From NCBI RefSeq assembly GCF_004027225.2, contig NC_044282.2, positions 51,924,576 through 51,988,575 on the forward strand: a stretch of DNA of 64,000 nt, in the 5' to 3' direction. Shown here piece by piece: positions 54,776 to 64,000 of this stretch (positions within the stretch are counted from its first letter, which is position 1; the number at the start of each line of letters is the position of its first letter). The notes beneath the pieces are model-generated. The model had not been told where the DNA came from and did no database searches. It saw nothing but the letters and a program-made list of their open reading frames with translations. This DNA comes from Strigops habroptila (lineage: Eukaryota > Chordata > Aves > Psittaciformes > Psittacidae). A program made the translations under genes and the position numbers.

Positions 54776-56321
54776 AAGTTTGAGAGCAGTGGTGTTCATA
54801 TGATGGTATTCTTATGGTGGTGATGGCAGAAAGAGGCATCTGGAAGGCATCCTGGTTTTGGCTGCATGCTCTTCATATAAATTGCTTATATAATAGCAAT
54901 ATACAGAACTTGCTACATCTTTCTGGAGGCACTGTTATAGTGGGGTGAAGTAGGAAAGTGCTGATCTCCTCTTAGAGCATCCTCTACCAGCTCCAAGAAG
55001 AGATATTCAACATAGTCCTCAAATCATACACAAATATGTGAGTTTACTAAGATCCTGTAGAGCAGAGCAGAGAAGAGAAGAGGTACTTCTTTTGCCAAAA
55101 TGCTTGGTTCTATCCTAGCTGAGTCAACATTACTGTTTGTTCAAATAAGGGCTCTTCTTTGACTTTGCACTTACATTTTGCAAGATCTGTTGACCTACAA
55201 GGTCTCCAGTTCCTAGATGCTTCTATAACAAAGGCGTCACATGAACAAACATTAACAGCAGTCTCAAGAGAGTAATCAAAGTTTTCTTGTCTGCAGAGGC
55301 TAAATTACATTCAACCTTGGAAGTGACAAAATTTACATATTTCAGATGTTGAAATAAGCTGAACTTTTTGTAAGTAAGTTCCTAACACTCCACCCTTTTA
55401 AATTGTTTTCAGGCACTATTAATTCATTAATATTCCATTAAGGGTATCATGATCACTCTCCTACTCTGGAAGGAGGGCTTTAATTTAGTTACGATTGCAG
55501 GAATATCATCTCAAAAGAAAATGAGAACAAGCACTTGGTAGATATATGAAGAATTACATGTTATGCAAGCATACAACGTGATTGGGGACTTCTTATTCCA
55601 CACTTCGTAATTCAGTACAAACCCACCTTTGCTGTTTTGAAGGCAAGTGCACATCTTCTGTTGGTCATTCAGTCTGAAAAATTATGTATTTCTCTGTTCT
55701 TCAGCCAGTTTTGGTGCAGTTCTTTACTACAGTATTTTCAGACTAGCCATCTTCTCCATCCTCCACCTTTGCATCCAAGGCTTTCCTTGCAAGAGGTGTA
55801 ACACATTTCAGCAGTGAAACAATAGTGTTCCTTTAGCATCGCCACAGTAGTATTGAAAGCACAAACTTGGCTTGGCTTCTCTGTATTTTTACAGAGAACA
55901 TAATGAACTTTTAATTCTTTAGCTAGCTGTTTAAAGGTGCTCCATGCAGCTATTTACAAGCATTTAGAATGAAAATGTGAAATGCAACACTGAAGATTGA
56001 AGCAGAACTTCTCTAAGCATGTTACACACCTCCCTCTGGCATTACTCAGAGAACTTTGTTCAACACTCCAGATTATGTTTTGACAGGGCACCCACCTCTA
56101 CACAGTGCCTTACAATAAGCAGTGCAAAGCTCCACTTTACAAGATCTTAAAAACCTGCTCCATTTCAGAGCTTGCCTTCCATTGCCACCCAAGTCACCCA
56201 CACAGAACACACTCTTGCTGTGAAGCATAAGGTTACATGAGATCCAGTCCACTATGCAAAAGTCATGCTGAGTGTCCAAGTAAACAACCACTCTAAATCA
56301 TTCTTCCGTATTTATTCTATA

Positions 56322-56705
56322 TACCTCAGAGCAGTCTTCCAATACCTAAAGGGGCCTAAAAGAAATATGGAGAGGGACTTTTTACAATGGCAGGTAGCGA
56401 CAGGTCAAGGAGGAACGGCTTTAAGCTGAAGGAGAAGCATGTTGCTCTTGCACACTGAGCAGATTCCTTTGCTGATGGCTTCAAGCTAACAGAGGGTAGA
56501 TAAGAAGAAATTGTTTTACTGTGTGGCCGGTGGGACATTGGAACAGGTTGACCAGAGAAGTTGTGGTTGCCCCATCCCTGGCAGTGTTCAAGGCCACACT
56601 GGACAGGGCTTGGAGCAACCTGGTCTAGTGGAAGGTGTCCCTGCCCATGGCAGGGGGGTTGGAACCAGATGATCTTTAAGATCATGAATGACCCAATGTT
56701 CACTG
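56322..56705 (+). mobile_element. CR1 retroposon fragment
   Basis: Plus-strand CR1 of about 380 bases, starting at 'cctcagagca gtcttccaat' and running through 'gttgtggttg ccccatccct' and 'aacctggtct agtggaaggt'. The 3' end ('gatctttaag atcatgaatg') is diverged and the octamers are not recognisable, so this copy is probably older or clipped. A 115-codon minus-strand open frame across it is not a gene. Confidence 0.9.
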
Positions 56706-57597
56706 CTAGAACATGTTATTAATGTAGAGCAAAATAAGAAGTCATAAATGTCAATATGAATCCACAAGTTATATGAATCAAAAAAGAGTAAGTCAGTACA
56801 GCATCACATAATACCCATGAATTTATATGGAGCCCATTTTATTTCTCCCAACCCTCCACAACAGGCACCCTGAACCAATACAGGTGAATCTTCTGCTTTA
56901 TAACAAAGCTACCGTGTCAGGGCTGTTGGTTTCTGATCTTTCACAGTAAAAGAATGAATGCTCAGTCTTTTTTTAAAAGATTTTTTATTTAAAAGAATAT
57001 TCAGTAATATTCAGTAAGCTGTATCATACAGATTTATCTCATCTCATTACTGAGTTAAAGTGCCATCAGCCAAGCCAAACACACATTGAAAAGCGTATTC
57101 TCTTCAGTCTGGGTGAAGTCTTATGAACTTGGTATAAACACAGTTCATGACATGCAAAGCCCCATCAAGACCATAATGAGACTGTCAAGTACATTCTTAA
57201 TGAAATCCAATGTGTCTGCATATCAAGAAATAGCAAGTTCAGCACACATGAAAATAAAGCACAGTTTGCACAACCAGCTGTATATACTCACTGAATAGTA
57301 GTGACACCACTAAAAAAAGCCTTTGCGCTTCACAGCTAAACTGTATGCGGCTCAACAATTTTGTTCACTGCACCATGAGGCTGCCAAGGGCACTGAGAGG
57401 CCTAAACAATTCCAGTGTAAGGTATCAGCAGAAGTTTTTACTCCATTCTTCATGGTGATGGCTCAAAAAAAGACAACAATCCTATTATTATTAGGACCTA
57501 TTTTCAAAACCTTCTTATAGAAGCATTTCACCATCAGCACCCTGCATTGTCCAGCCCAACTGCAAGTAGTGCAACATGACAAATATACATACATATT
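56706..57597. other. Non-coding DNA just past the RDH14 3' end
   Basis: AT-rich, no exon or repeat recognised. A short direct repeat 'atattcagtaa' occurs twice near 56997-57016. If RDH14 uses a more distal poly(A) site, part of this would be 3' untranslated region. Confidence 0.5.
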
Positions 57598-57614
57598 GCA
57601 AAACAGTTTTAATT

Positions 57615-57620
57615 TTTATT
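57615..57620 (-). terminator. Candidate distal polyadenylation signal AATAAA
   Basis: AATAAA on the minus strand about 256 bases past the RDH14 stop. It is followed by CA dinucleotides and then a TGTATGTATATTTG stretch (57577-57592 region), which looks like the usual GU-rich downstream element. That makes it the better of the two nearby signals. Confidence 0.6.
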
Positions 57621-57717
57621 TGTAAAACGTGAGTTTCCAAGATTAACCAGAAATATTCACACCCTCAAACTCTATTTCAGACATTTTTTGAATGCCTGTG
57701 TCTATTAAAGATTGTCC

Positions 57718-57723
57718 TTTATT
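57718..57723 (-). terminator. Candidate proximal polyadenylation signal AATAAA
   Basis: AATAAA on the minus strand about 153 bases past the RDH14 stop. The hexamer is canonical, but the following bases have no clear GU-rich element. It may be an alternative short 3' end or unused. Confidence 0.4.
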
Positions 57724-57875
57724 TCAAAACAGAGTTCCAGCATAAATCACTCCCTTGTTTAATACTTACTGAGCAAAGTAATTTGTATTCCCACAGCATT
57801 TAAGCTGAGAATTAGACTGTCGCAAATATGCATTGCATAGTTATCTGCATTCTGTTTTGCAGATTCCCCTGGCAC

Positions 57876-58493
57876 TTATTTCAATAAGCCAACCATCACT
57901 TCACTGATATCCCACAACTTTCTCGCAATCAAGTCATCCATGGCTTTGGGCAGGAGTTCTTCCTCTTTGCAGTCCCCAAAGTATTTTCCTGACACGCCTT
58001 CGACATCAGGAGAAGAGGCTAAATAAATAGCAGTCTGAGCTCCTTCCAGAGGTGTTTTGAAAAAAGCCCACGACACCAAGTTGAATAGGGGTTTAGCCAG
58101 CAAAGGAATATTCACATATCTGCCTAGATTTGTTCTGACAATTCCAGGATGAAGTGAATTGACAGTGACTCCTGTCCCTTCTAACCGACGGGCTAGCTCC
58201 CTTGCAAATAATATGTTAGCCAGTTTACTCCGACTGTAACAAAAGCTTTTATTGTAACTTATTTCACTGTTCAGGTCTTCAAAGTTGATCTCTCCATACT
58301 TGTAAAGCTTTGAGGATACTACAACAATCCTGCTTGGAGCAGAATTTTTGAGGAGGCCCAGAAGAAGGTTGGTGAGCAAGAAGTGACCCAAGTGATTTAC
58401 ACCAAATTGCATCTCAAAACCATCCTCAGTCTTCATGTACGGACACTGGAATATTCCTGCATTATTTATCAGAACATCCAGCCTTGGCTCTTC
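57876..58493 (-). CDS. RDH14: RDH14 exon 2 coding part (residues 122-326, stop included)
   Basis: Last coding exon, carrying the catalytic half of the enzyme. Seen: it opens with [13 protein letters not shown] (122-134), holding the structural NNAG motif (131-134). Then come NHLGH (154-158), a VVSS strand with the catalytic serine (181 or 182), and YSRSK, giving the YxxxK pair Tyr207 and Lys211. [10 protein letters not shown] (236-245) and the C-terminal [11 protein letters not shown] follow, then a TAA stop. The acceptor is a good pyrimidine tract ending CTTAAG just before GAAGAG; it joins exon 1 in phase 0, as in mammalian RDH14. The 326-residue product is slightly shorter than human RDH14 (about 336, from memory). 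The difference probably lies in the N-terminus and the Glu/Gly linker of exon 1. Family alternatives (RDH11, 12, 13) fit less well, because the stretch from NNAG through the active site matches RDH14 as I recall it almost residue for residue. I see no frameshift or missing catalytic residue. Confidence 0.97.
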   Translation of the reverse strand, partial: EEPRLDVLINNAGIFQCPYMKTEDGFEMQFGVNHLGHFLLTNLLLGLLKNSAPSRIVVVSSKLYKYGEINFEDLNSEISYNKSFCYSRSKLANILFARELARRLEGTGVTVNSLHPGIVRTNLGRYVNIPLLAKPLFNLVSWAFFKTPLEGAQTAIYLASSPDVEGVSGKYFGDCKEEELLPKAMDDLIARKLWDISEVMVGLLK

Positions 58494-60129
58494 CTTAAGA
58501 TAGGAAAGAAAAAAATCATTTTTAGAATTGCCATGCAAAACATACCACTATGCTTAGTATTTCTCACTGGCCACTGTTGAAAATAATTACATTCCTAGTT
58601 TTCTGAATTTTAACTTCCTGATATTCTCTTAGAGCACTTCTGAAAAAAAAACCCAAACCCCAAGTTGAACTAGGACTAAACAGCATACTTGACCCCAATA
58701 GTATACAGGTACAGGAGACTAGGTCTGTATCTATTTTCAATGTAGGCAGAGAAAGAGATAATCTCCTTCTCCAGAAGCAGCTTTTTCGATAGCAATTCAG
58801 TGATAATTTACCTTTGCAATGGGTTTGGTTTTCCTCTAAAAAGTAACCTGTTTCTTGCACTGCAAAAGCACACACATTAATTTATGGCAAACCTTGGCCA
58901 TAGGCAAAGGGTCTACTGTGCAAAAGACACGTGGATGTGGAACAGAAAGCAATAGCTCAAAGAACTAACCTCAGGGTTGAAGAGAAACTGTTACATTGCA
59001 GACCCACCATCTCACTGGGGACATGTCACGAAAAACTTTGCAAAACAGTGTTCTCATGATTTTAAACACTACCTTATTTTGTTATCTTATTGTGCTGCCT
59101 GGTAAGAACTATGGACCAGAACTCATAATACAAAAGTAACATTCATGTTTCATACAACTTGAGACTTAACAGGTCTACTCAAGAACTAAGGGACCGAGGC
59201 TTGAAATATTTATGACACAACACATGCTATTTGACGGATCGGTATTCTGATTCAGGTTGGTAGAAAACGGACTCAAGGAGGTATGTTACACTTTACAGAA
59301 TCAGGAAACCTAAGTAATTAACAGACAGGGTGGTAGAGATAATTTATCATGCACTTCATGCTCCAGCATCCACTCAGAAATTAACAGCTCTCCAATTTAC
59401 CCAAAATAGTAACTGTTTCTGAAAAAAAACCCCAACCAAACAAGCAACAAATAACCCAGATTAAAGTAAGCTGCCTAAAAAAGCTCCAAATTCAACGCTT
59501 TCACCCACCTCTGACAAAAGACTGTGAAAGTATTACAGGAAATTTATGCGTGCACAAATCATAAGTGCATTTGTATTCTCTTTCTAGAAAAAGCAGCATG
59601 TTTGCTGTTAATTCTTTAAACCCAATGCAGGCACTGGAAGGCATTTTATCTCATGATAAAAATAGAGAACCTCAAAACGAATTTTGTACCATTTGCCTTT
59701 TATTTGACTGCCATTAGCAGCAATAATACATAGAGAGCAAAATCAAAATCTGCACTTAGCATTCAGTTAACAATGCTGGCATCTGATCACACAAAACATC
59801 AAGTACTTCAGCCTCAAGACTGAATTCTGTGAGATCTGAGGTTGCTTAGTGTTTCATATAATTGGGTCCCTAAGGCACGATCCAAAGATAACCACTCACT
59901 TCTCTTTACCCAAAGGGACATAATGGTTACCATCACTAAATCAGGGCAGGACTGAAGAAGTACTGACTGTAGATCTGCTCACTGAAGTGACATTTCTTTC
60001 TTCTTTAGAGAAAAACATTGCTTTAGAAACTTTCTGCAGCATCTGACTGAAGGATTTATTTTGCAAGACTTAGCACTTCAAGAAGCAAGAATTCCACGTG
60101 TGCTGTTTTCTGAGACTCCTACATTTTAT

Positions 60130-60418
60130 AATCATAGAATGGTTTGGGCTGGAAGGAACCTTAAAGATCATCCTGTTCCAATCCCCCTGCCATTGGCAGA
60201 AACACGACCCACTAGACCAGGCTGCTCAAAGTCCCGTCTAGCCGGGCCTTGAACACTGCCAGGGACAGGGCAGCCATAACTTCTCTGGGCAACCTGTTGC
60301 AGTGCCTCACCACCCTCATAGTGAAGAACTTCTTTCTAATATCTGATCTAAATCTCCCTTTTGTCAGTTTACAGCCAGTACCCCTTGTCCTATCACTACT
60401 TGCTGTTATAAAAAGGCT
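60130..60418 (-). mobile_element. CR1 retroposon 3' fragment in the RDH14 intron
   Basis: Minus-strand CR1 of about 290 bases, in the sense direction of RDH14. On plus it begins AATCATAGAATGGTTTGGGC and continues through 'cactagacca ggctgctcaa' and 'ttctctgggc aacctg' to 'tataaaaaggc'. It is inverted relative to the copy at 61761-62189, so the two can pair in the pre-mRNA. Confidence 0.92.
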
Positions 60419-61760
60419 TACAAATAATCTAGAGTATTATGATCAATGCGAAGCAAGCAGTGACTATGCCCAAGCGCAACAGAGTGCACAAAACACTGCT
60501 TTCATAGCCAGTGTTACCCCTTGTAGCTCCTGAGCTCACTTCCATTTTCTCCATTTTTCCATGAAACCCTCCAACATCTCAAAGTCTTATTTTTTTGCAG
60601 CAAGATAAAGGAGTGAAAGATGTGATCACTTGCAGTTGTGCAGAGGAAAGCTCCCACAAATTAAGTGAGGTGGTGGGAGTGCACTGTTTCCCCATCCTGC
60701 CAATATTCAAGTACTCTTCATCTCAACAAAAAACCCCACAACACCTCCGAAACAAACCAACCCAACAAAACCACAAATAATCAGCTCCAAAAAGGTTAAA
60801 GATAAAAAACATGAACTTGGGTGGAACAGCTCTTGAAATTATTTCTTGAACTTACATCCCTTCAGCTGCTTCTGGAATTAGTCTGAAAAATGAAAGTTAA
60901 AATGCAGGTGTCAGCAGCACTCTGCAGGTACACACACTCTCTTTTCCTTCCCCCACTTCTTGCTTAAAGTCACTTGTACCGGCTTTACCAACAAGGAGAT
61001 GCTAACAAATTCACGTCTGGGTATTTTGTACTAAAAAAGATGCAATTCTTAGAAGTTAGACAGAAGGTTTCTTTTTTTGCCTTTATAATGGGTGGTTTAT
61101 ATCCTTTCGTGTATGCATATTCTCCCAGAACACTGAAGCAAGGTTAGACTTTACTGCTGGATTCATATATGAATATGACCTCAAAGAGTAAAGAAGTTAA
61201 TACGTTTACTTTTCCCAGGTATTTTAGAAAAGCTATTTCAGAATTAATGCCCCAGGATGCCTGAGCTGGATGCTGACAAGTACTTAAAAAGCACTGGTCT
61301 GAGCAGCAGCAGAAATTACTAAGCCTGGCTTCCCGTGACTTTGTGTCTTATGGCTTGAGTAGCTAGATGTGGTGAGATGACAGTCTCAAACAACGCTTTT
61401 CATGGAAATGGAATACTGCCTCCAACAGTGCCTACCTCTGCTTACTGGTGTCTAGTAACACTGCTGAACTCATTTAGTGGCATTTTGGTCAAGTGAATCA
61501 ACTGGAGGTACTTGTTCTCCTTAAACTCAGGTTTTCGGCAACTCTGCAGCAATGTTACATTTTCAAAAATGTCTATCTACTAAACTCTGCCAGCACTGGT
61601 GAAGAGATCTGAAAATGTGCATGGGGGGAGACAGTCTGAAGAGGTGGCAGAAGGAAGGTTGGAACTGTGAACAGTGCACTCGTGAACTTTTATTTCTCTG
61701 GAGACAAAGTTGAGCTATAACACCAGTCTAAAGCAAAAAAACGCAGCTTAAGGCAGAGTC

Positions 61761-62189
61761 GACTGATGATCAGAGCGCTGGAGCACCTCTCCTATGAAGA
61801 CAGGCTGAGAGTCGGGCTTGTTCAGCCTGGAGAAGGCTCCAGAGGACACCTTAGAGCAGCTTCCAGTACCTAAAGCGTGGCTTCAAGAAAGCTGGAGAGG
61901 GACTTTTTACAAGGGCATGCAGGGACAGAACAAAGAGGAATGGCTTTAAACTGACAGAGGAGGTATTTAGATGAGATATTAGGATGAAATTCTTCCCTGT
62001 GAGCGTGGTGAGACACTCGCACAGTTTGCCCAGAGAAGCTGTGGATGCCCCATCCCTGGAAGTGCTCAAGGCCAGGTTGGACGGGGCTTGGAGGAACCTG
62101 GTCTAGTGGGAGGTGTCCCTGCCCATGGCAGCGGGTTGGAACTAGATGAGCTTTAAGGTCCTTTCCAACCCAAACCATTCTATGCTTCT
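61761..62189 (+). mobile_element. CR1 retroposon, 5'-truncated, in the RDH14 intron
   Basis: Plus-strand CR1 of about 430 bases, antisense to RDH14. It opens GATGATCAGAGCGCTGGAGC, passes through 'ttcagcctgg agaaggctcc', and ends with 'aaaccattct atgcttct', one recognisable octamer. It lies some 385 bases downstream of the exon 1 donor in the transcript sense. It is well preserved compared with the copy at 56322-56705. Confidence 0.93.
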
Positions 62190-62574
62190 TTGAATTAAGA
62201 GAGAAAGGAAGACAAATCATCTCATGCAGAAGCAACTGCTTGCTTTTCAGTACAGGAAAGGGCTAGAATAGTTTGGACTATAACAGACCAAACTAATAGG
62301 AACTTTATGCTTCCGGGTGCTAATCCACGGCCAATTTACTTATACCCTCCTTCCAAACGCTGTGGTGAACCCTGCAACACCCCATACCCGGAACCGGACT
62401 GCCCGATGCAGCAACGAGCCGTATTAATATGGAGCCCGCAGGACGACGCCGCGCTGTCAGCATCCAGCTCAGCCATCCCGGGGCCTCCTCGGCAGGCCAA
62501 CGGCTCCGCCGCACCCCCGCGGGCCCGACGCCCCTGCGGGCCGGGCCCCGCGCCCCGCCGCCGCCCGGCCGTAC

Positions 62575-62937
62575 CTGCAGGACGCGGTGGCAGAAGGCGC
62601 GGACGGAGCGGAGCGAGGCCAGGTCCAGCTCGCGCACCACCAGCTCGCCGCCGCCGCCCTCGTCCTCCGCCCGCTCGCCCACCTCGGCCCGGATCTCGCG
62701 GGCCGCCCGCTCGGCCCGCGCCCGGTCGCGGCAGCCCATGATGACGCGGGCCCGCATCCGCAGCAGCTCGGCCGCCGCCGCCCGGCCCAGCCCACTGTTG
62801 GCCCCCGTGATGATGACCGTCTTGCCCCGCATGGAGGCCCCGCACACGACGGCGGCCCGAGCCGCGCCGCGCAGCCAGCGCCAGGCGGCCAGCAGGATCC
62901 CCCCGCCCAGCGTCAGCCCCAAAGCCGCCGCAGCCAT
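62575..62937 (-). CDS. RDH14: RDH14 exon 1 coding part (residues 1-121)
   Basis: First coding exon of retinol dehydrogenase 14, an NADP(H)-dependent short-chain dehydrogenase/reductase that interconverts retinol and retinal and is membrane-bound (known of the family). Seen: a hydrophobic N-terminal anchor (about residues 2-31), then the cofactor-binding Rossmann start TGANSGLG (44-51). GCRDR (68-72) follows; its basic residues at the end of the second strand are typical of NADP(H)-preferring RDH11-14 enzymes. A Glu/Gly-rich linker (about 85-98) precedes [14 protein letters not shown] (102-115). The exon is 363 bases, exactly 121 codons, ending CTGCAG before a GTACGG donor (phase 0). I chose the ATG at 62935-62937 because it sits directly before the anchor and has G at -3 and +4. 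An in-frame ATG 22 codons upstream (63001-63003) is less likely because it overlaps a CCAAT box. The exon is very GC-rich, unlike exon 2. Confidence 0.95.
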
Positions 62938-63001
62938 CCCGCCGGGCCGAGCGGCGCTCCGCCCGAAGAGCCCGCACGGGGCCCGCCGGGGGTGCGTTCG
63001 C

Positions 63002-63006
63002 ATTGG
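63002..63006 (-). promoter_or_regulatory. CCAAT box (NF-Y type) upstream of RDH14
   Basis: CCAAT on the minus strand (ATTGG on plus) 65 bases before the chosen start codon and about 16 bases downstream of the ZNF143-like site. The spacing fits a TATA-less CpG-island promoter. It overlaps the alternative upstream ATG, arguing that this ATG is promoter sequence and not transcript. Confidence 0.55.
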
Positions 63007-63021
63007 CCAGCACGCCGCTGT

Positions 63022-63040
63022 GCATTGTGGGGGTTGTAGT
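63022..63040 (-). promoter_or_regulatory. ZNF143/Staf (THAP11) type binding site
   Basis: On the minus strand this reads ACTACAACCCCCACAATGC, matching the long ZNF143 element ACTACANNTCCCAGNATGC at all but two constrained positions. It lies 85-103 bases before the RDH14 start codon inside the CpG island, a usual place for this element in housekeeping promoters. The site is seen in the sequence; its use is inferred. Confidence 0.7.
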
Positions 63041-63394
63041 TCCCGCTGTGCGGCGGGGGTCTGGGTGGACTCGGCCTGTTTACCGGGTATATATCAAATT
63101 ATACGAGTCCTTTTCCGGGTTACATAAAGGCGGCCCGCACACCTAACCAACAGCCGGTCATTGTTGTCTTTTTGGCAGAATAGGCAACGCCGTGATTCCG
63201 AGCCTGTTGTCCCTACATGCTGGCTTTGCCAGTCAACCACAAGAAATGGCCAAGGGAAGGGCTGGAGGGGGCTCTCCATAGATAGAGTCAACTAATTTAC
63301 AATTCATCCATTCATACAATTCACAGTGCAAATTAAGTTCTTAAAATCGACTGTGCTTGATTAACAAATATATGTAACAACATCATCCCATAAT

Positions 63395-63888
63395 AATAGA
63401 ATCACAGAATGGTTTGGGTTGGAAGGGACCTTAAAACTTATCTACTTCCAACCCCCTGCCATGGTTAGGGACACCTTCCACTAGACCAGGTTGCTCCAAG
63501 CCCCGTCCAACCTGGCCGTGAACACTTCCAGGGATGGGGCATCCACAACTTCTCTGGGCAACCTGTGCCAGTGTCTCAGCACCCTCACAGGGAAGAACTT
63601 TCTAGTATCTAATCTAAACCTACCTGCCGTCAGTTTAAAGACATTTCCCCTTGTCCTATCCCTATGCACCTTCTAAAACTTCCCCCTCCAGATTTCCTGT
63701 ATTCCCCTTTAGGCGCTGGAAGCTGCTCTAAGGTCTTCCCGGAGCCTTTTCTTCTCCAGGCTAAACAAGCCCAGCTCTCAGCCTGTCTCCGTAGGAGAGG
63801 TGCTCCAGCCTGTAGAGCATCTCCGTGGCCTCCTCTGGACTCACTCCAACAGGTCCTTGTTCTTCTTATGTTGGGGGCCCCAGAAAAC
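63395..63888 (-). mobile_element. CR1 retroposon, 5'-truncated
   Basis: Minus-strand CR1 of about 490 bases upstream of the RDH14 promoter. On the plus strand it starts AATAGAATCACAGAATGG, the reverse complement of the CR1 3' octamers and tail. It runs through the familiar non-LTR 3' segment ('gggacacctt ccactagacc', 'agcctgtctc') to about 'ggggccccag'. Open frames in it on both strands are decayed pieces of the reverse-transcriptase ORF end or chance. Bases 63889-64000 show nothing recognisable. Confidence 0.93.
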
Positions 63889-64000
63889 CACACTATTTGA
63901 TAAACCGTGAGTGACCTTTTCCTGTCAGGAACTGGAGAGTCTGAGTCCAATTAATAGTTCATAATTGCCTTGATGCCATTTCAATGTGCTCCTACAGGAA

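Larger units (their letters stand above)
48953..56321. other. AT-rich non-coding DNA
   Basis: Holds the 22-T run, the AAAG inverted repeat and the 54713 duplication. Two short stretches (about 49980-50005 and 52490-52530) resemble an old amniote repeat with 'ttaggca/ttaggtg' words. No gene recognised. Confidence 0.55.
57598..57875 (-). other. RDH14: Probable RDH14 3' untranslated region
   Basis: This is the sequence after the TAA stop up to just past the second AATAAA on the minus strand. The right boundary is fixed by the stop codon. The left boundary is inferred from the polyadenylation signal at 57615-57620 and could be farther out if a more distal site is used. It is AT-rich and I see no conserved structure in it. 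Confidence 0.55.
58494..62574 (-). other. RDH14: RDH14 intron
   Basis: The single intron of the gene, about 4.1 kb. The donor is CAG|GTACGG at 62571-62577; the acceptor ends with a T/C-rich tract and AAG at 58494-58496. It interrupts the protein between Gln121 and Glu122 without splitting a codon. It holds two CR1 copies in opposite orientation (60130-60418 and 61761-62189). The rest (58500-60129, 60419-61760 and 62190-62430) is AT-rich sequence in which I see no exon, RNA gene or further recognisable repeat. Open frames inside the CR1 copies are remnants of the retroposon, not genes. Confidence 0.93.
62430..63075. promoter_or_regulatory. CpG island over RDH14 exon 1 and promoter
   Basis: A sharply bounded GC-rich, CpG-dense block in otherwise AT-rich DNA. 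It begins before the exon 1 donor and ends upstream of the start codon. Such islands mark broadly expressed promoters. The transcription start is not visible directly; it is expected between the coding start (62937) and about 63040. No TATA box sits at a sensible distance. Confidence 0.9.

Noticed and set aside
60061-60533. Plus-strand frames across the intronic CR1
   Set aside because: They lie antisense within a CR1 copy and its flank. No independent gene evidence.
61851-62235. Minus-strand frames of 72 and 121 codons in the intron
   Set aside because: They run antisense through a CR1 copy. Similar peptides appear from every such CR1 in the window, which marks them as repeat-derived.
63088-63094. 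TATATAT about 151 bases upstream of the RDH14 start
   Set aside because: As a TATA box it would put the start near 63060 and leave the ZNF143 and CCAAT elements downstream of it. It is probably just the AT-rich edge of the CpG island.
62307-63127. Several long open frames of 144-232 codons on the plus strand and in other minus frames over RDH14 exon 1
   Set aside because: They are shadows of GC-rich sequence with few stops. Composition is Arg/Pro/Ala-rich, and the true frame is fixed by RDH14 homology and splicing.
1-64000. tRNA, rRNA, snRNA, CRISPR array, operon or endogenous retrovirus
   Set aside because: I looked for the tRNA B-box (GGTTCGAATCC), snRNA starts, spaced direct repeats and LTR/primer-site signs on both strands and saw none that held up. 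The window is eukaryotic nuclear DNA.

Overview
The window is vertebrate nuclear DNA and almost certainly avian. Its interspersed repeats are mostly copies of the CR1 retroposon, with the typical avian 3' end (ATTCTATG-type octamers after the 'aaccattctatg' tail). Repeat density is low, there are no Alu- or L1-like elements, and the single gene I can support is an intact two-exon vertebrate gene under a CpG-island promoter.

The gene is RDH14 (retinol dehydrogenase 14, a short-chain dehydrogenase/reductase), on the minus strand at the right end. Exon 1 coding sequence is 62575-62937, the roughly 4.1 kb intron is 58494-62574, and exon 2 coding sequence is 57876-58493. The spliced protein is 326 residues. 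Both splice junctions are canonical and phase 0, and the cofactor and catalytic motifs are complete. A CpG island (about 62430-63075) covers exon 1 and the promoter. In the promoter lie a CCAAT box and a close match to the ZNF143/Staf element. Likely polyadenylation signals are at 57718-57723 and 57615-57620.

Positions 1 to about 57,600 are AT-rich, apparently non-coding DNA downstream of RDH14. I found no convincing exon there on either strand; the open frames, up to 139 codons, look like chance. What can be read in it: a tiny CR1 tail (40932-41012), an older L3-like CR1 (about 48388-48952), a CR1 (56322-56705), several faint MIR-type fossils (about 13612-13750, 27445-27555, 33915-34005, 38266-38325), simple repeats and homopolymers, a few GC-rich patches, a good CTCF-type motif (22045-22059), a perfect 34-bp palindrome (31068-31101), and an unexplained 50-bp sequence present twice (20831-20880 and 22505-22554).

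The RDH14 intron holds two CR1 copies in opposite orientation (60130-60418 and 61761-62189), and a third lies upstream of the promoter (63395-63888). I see no operon, CRISPR, prophage or other novel multi-gene system. The points most worth a second look are regulatory motifs and unexplained small repeats, not new proteins. All repeat family assignments are from memory of consensus sequences and were not computed.
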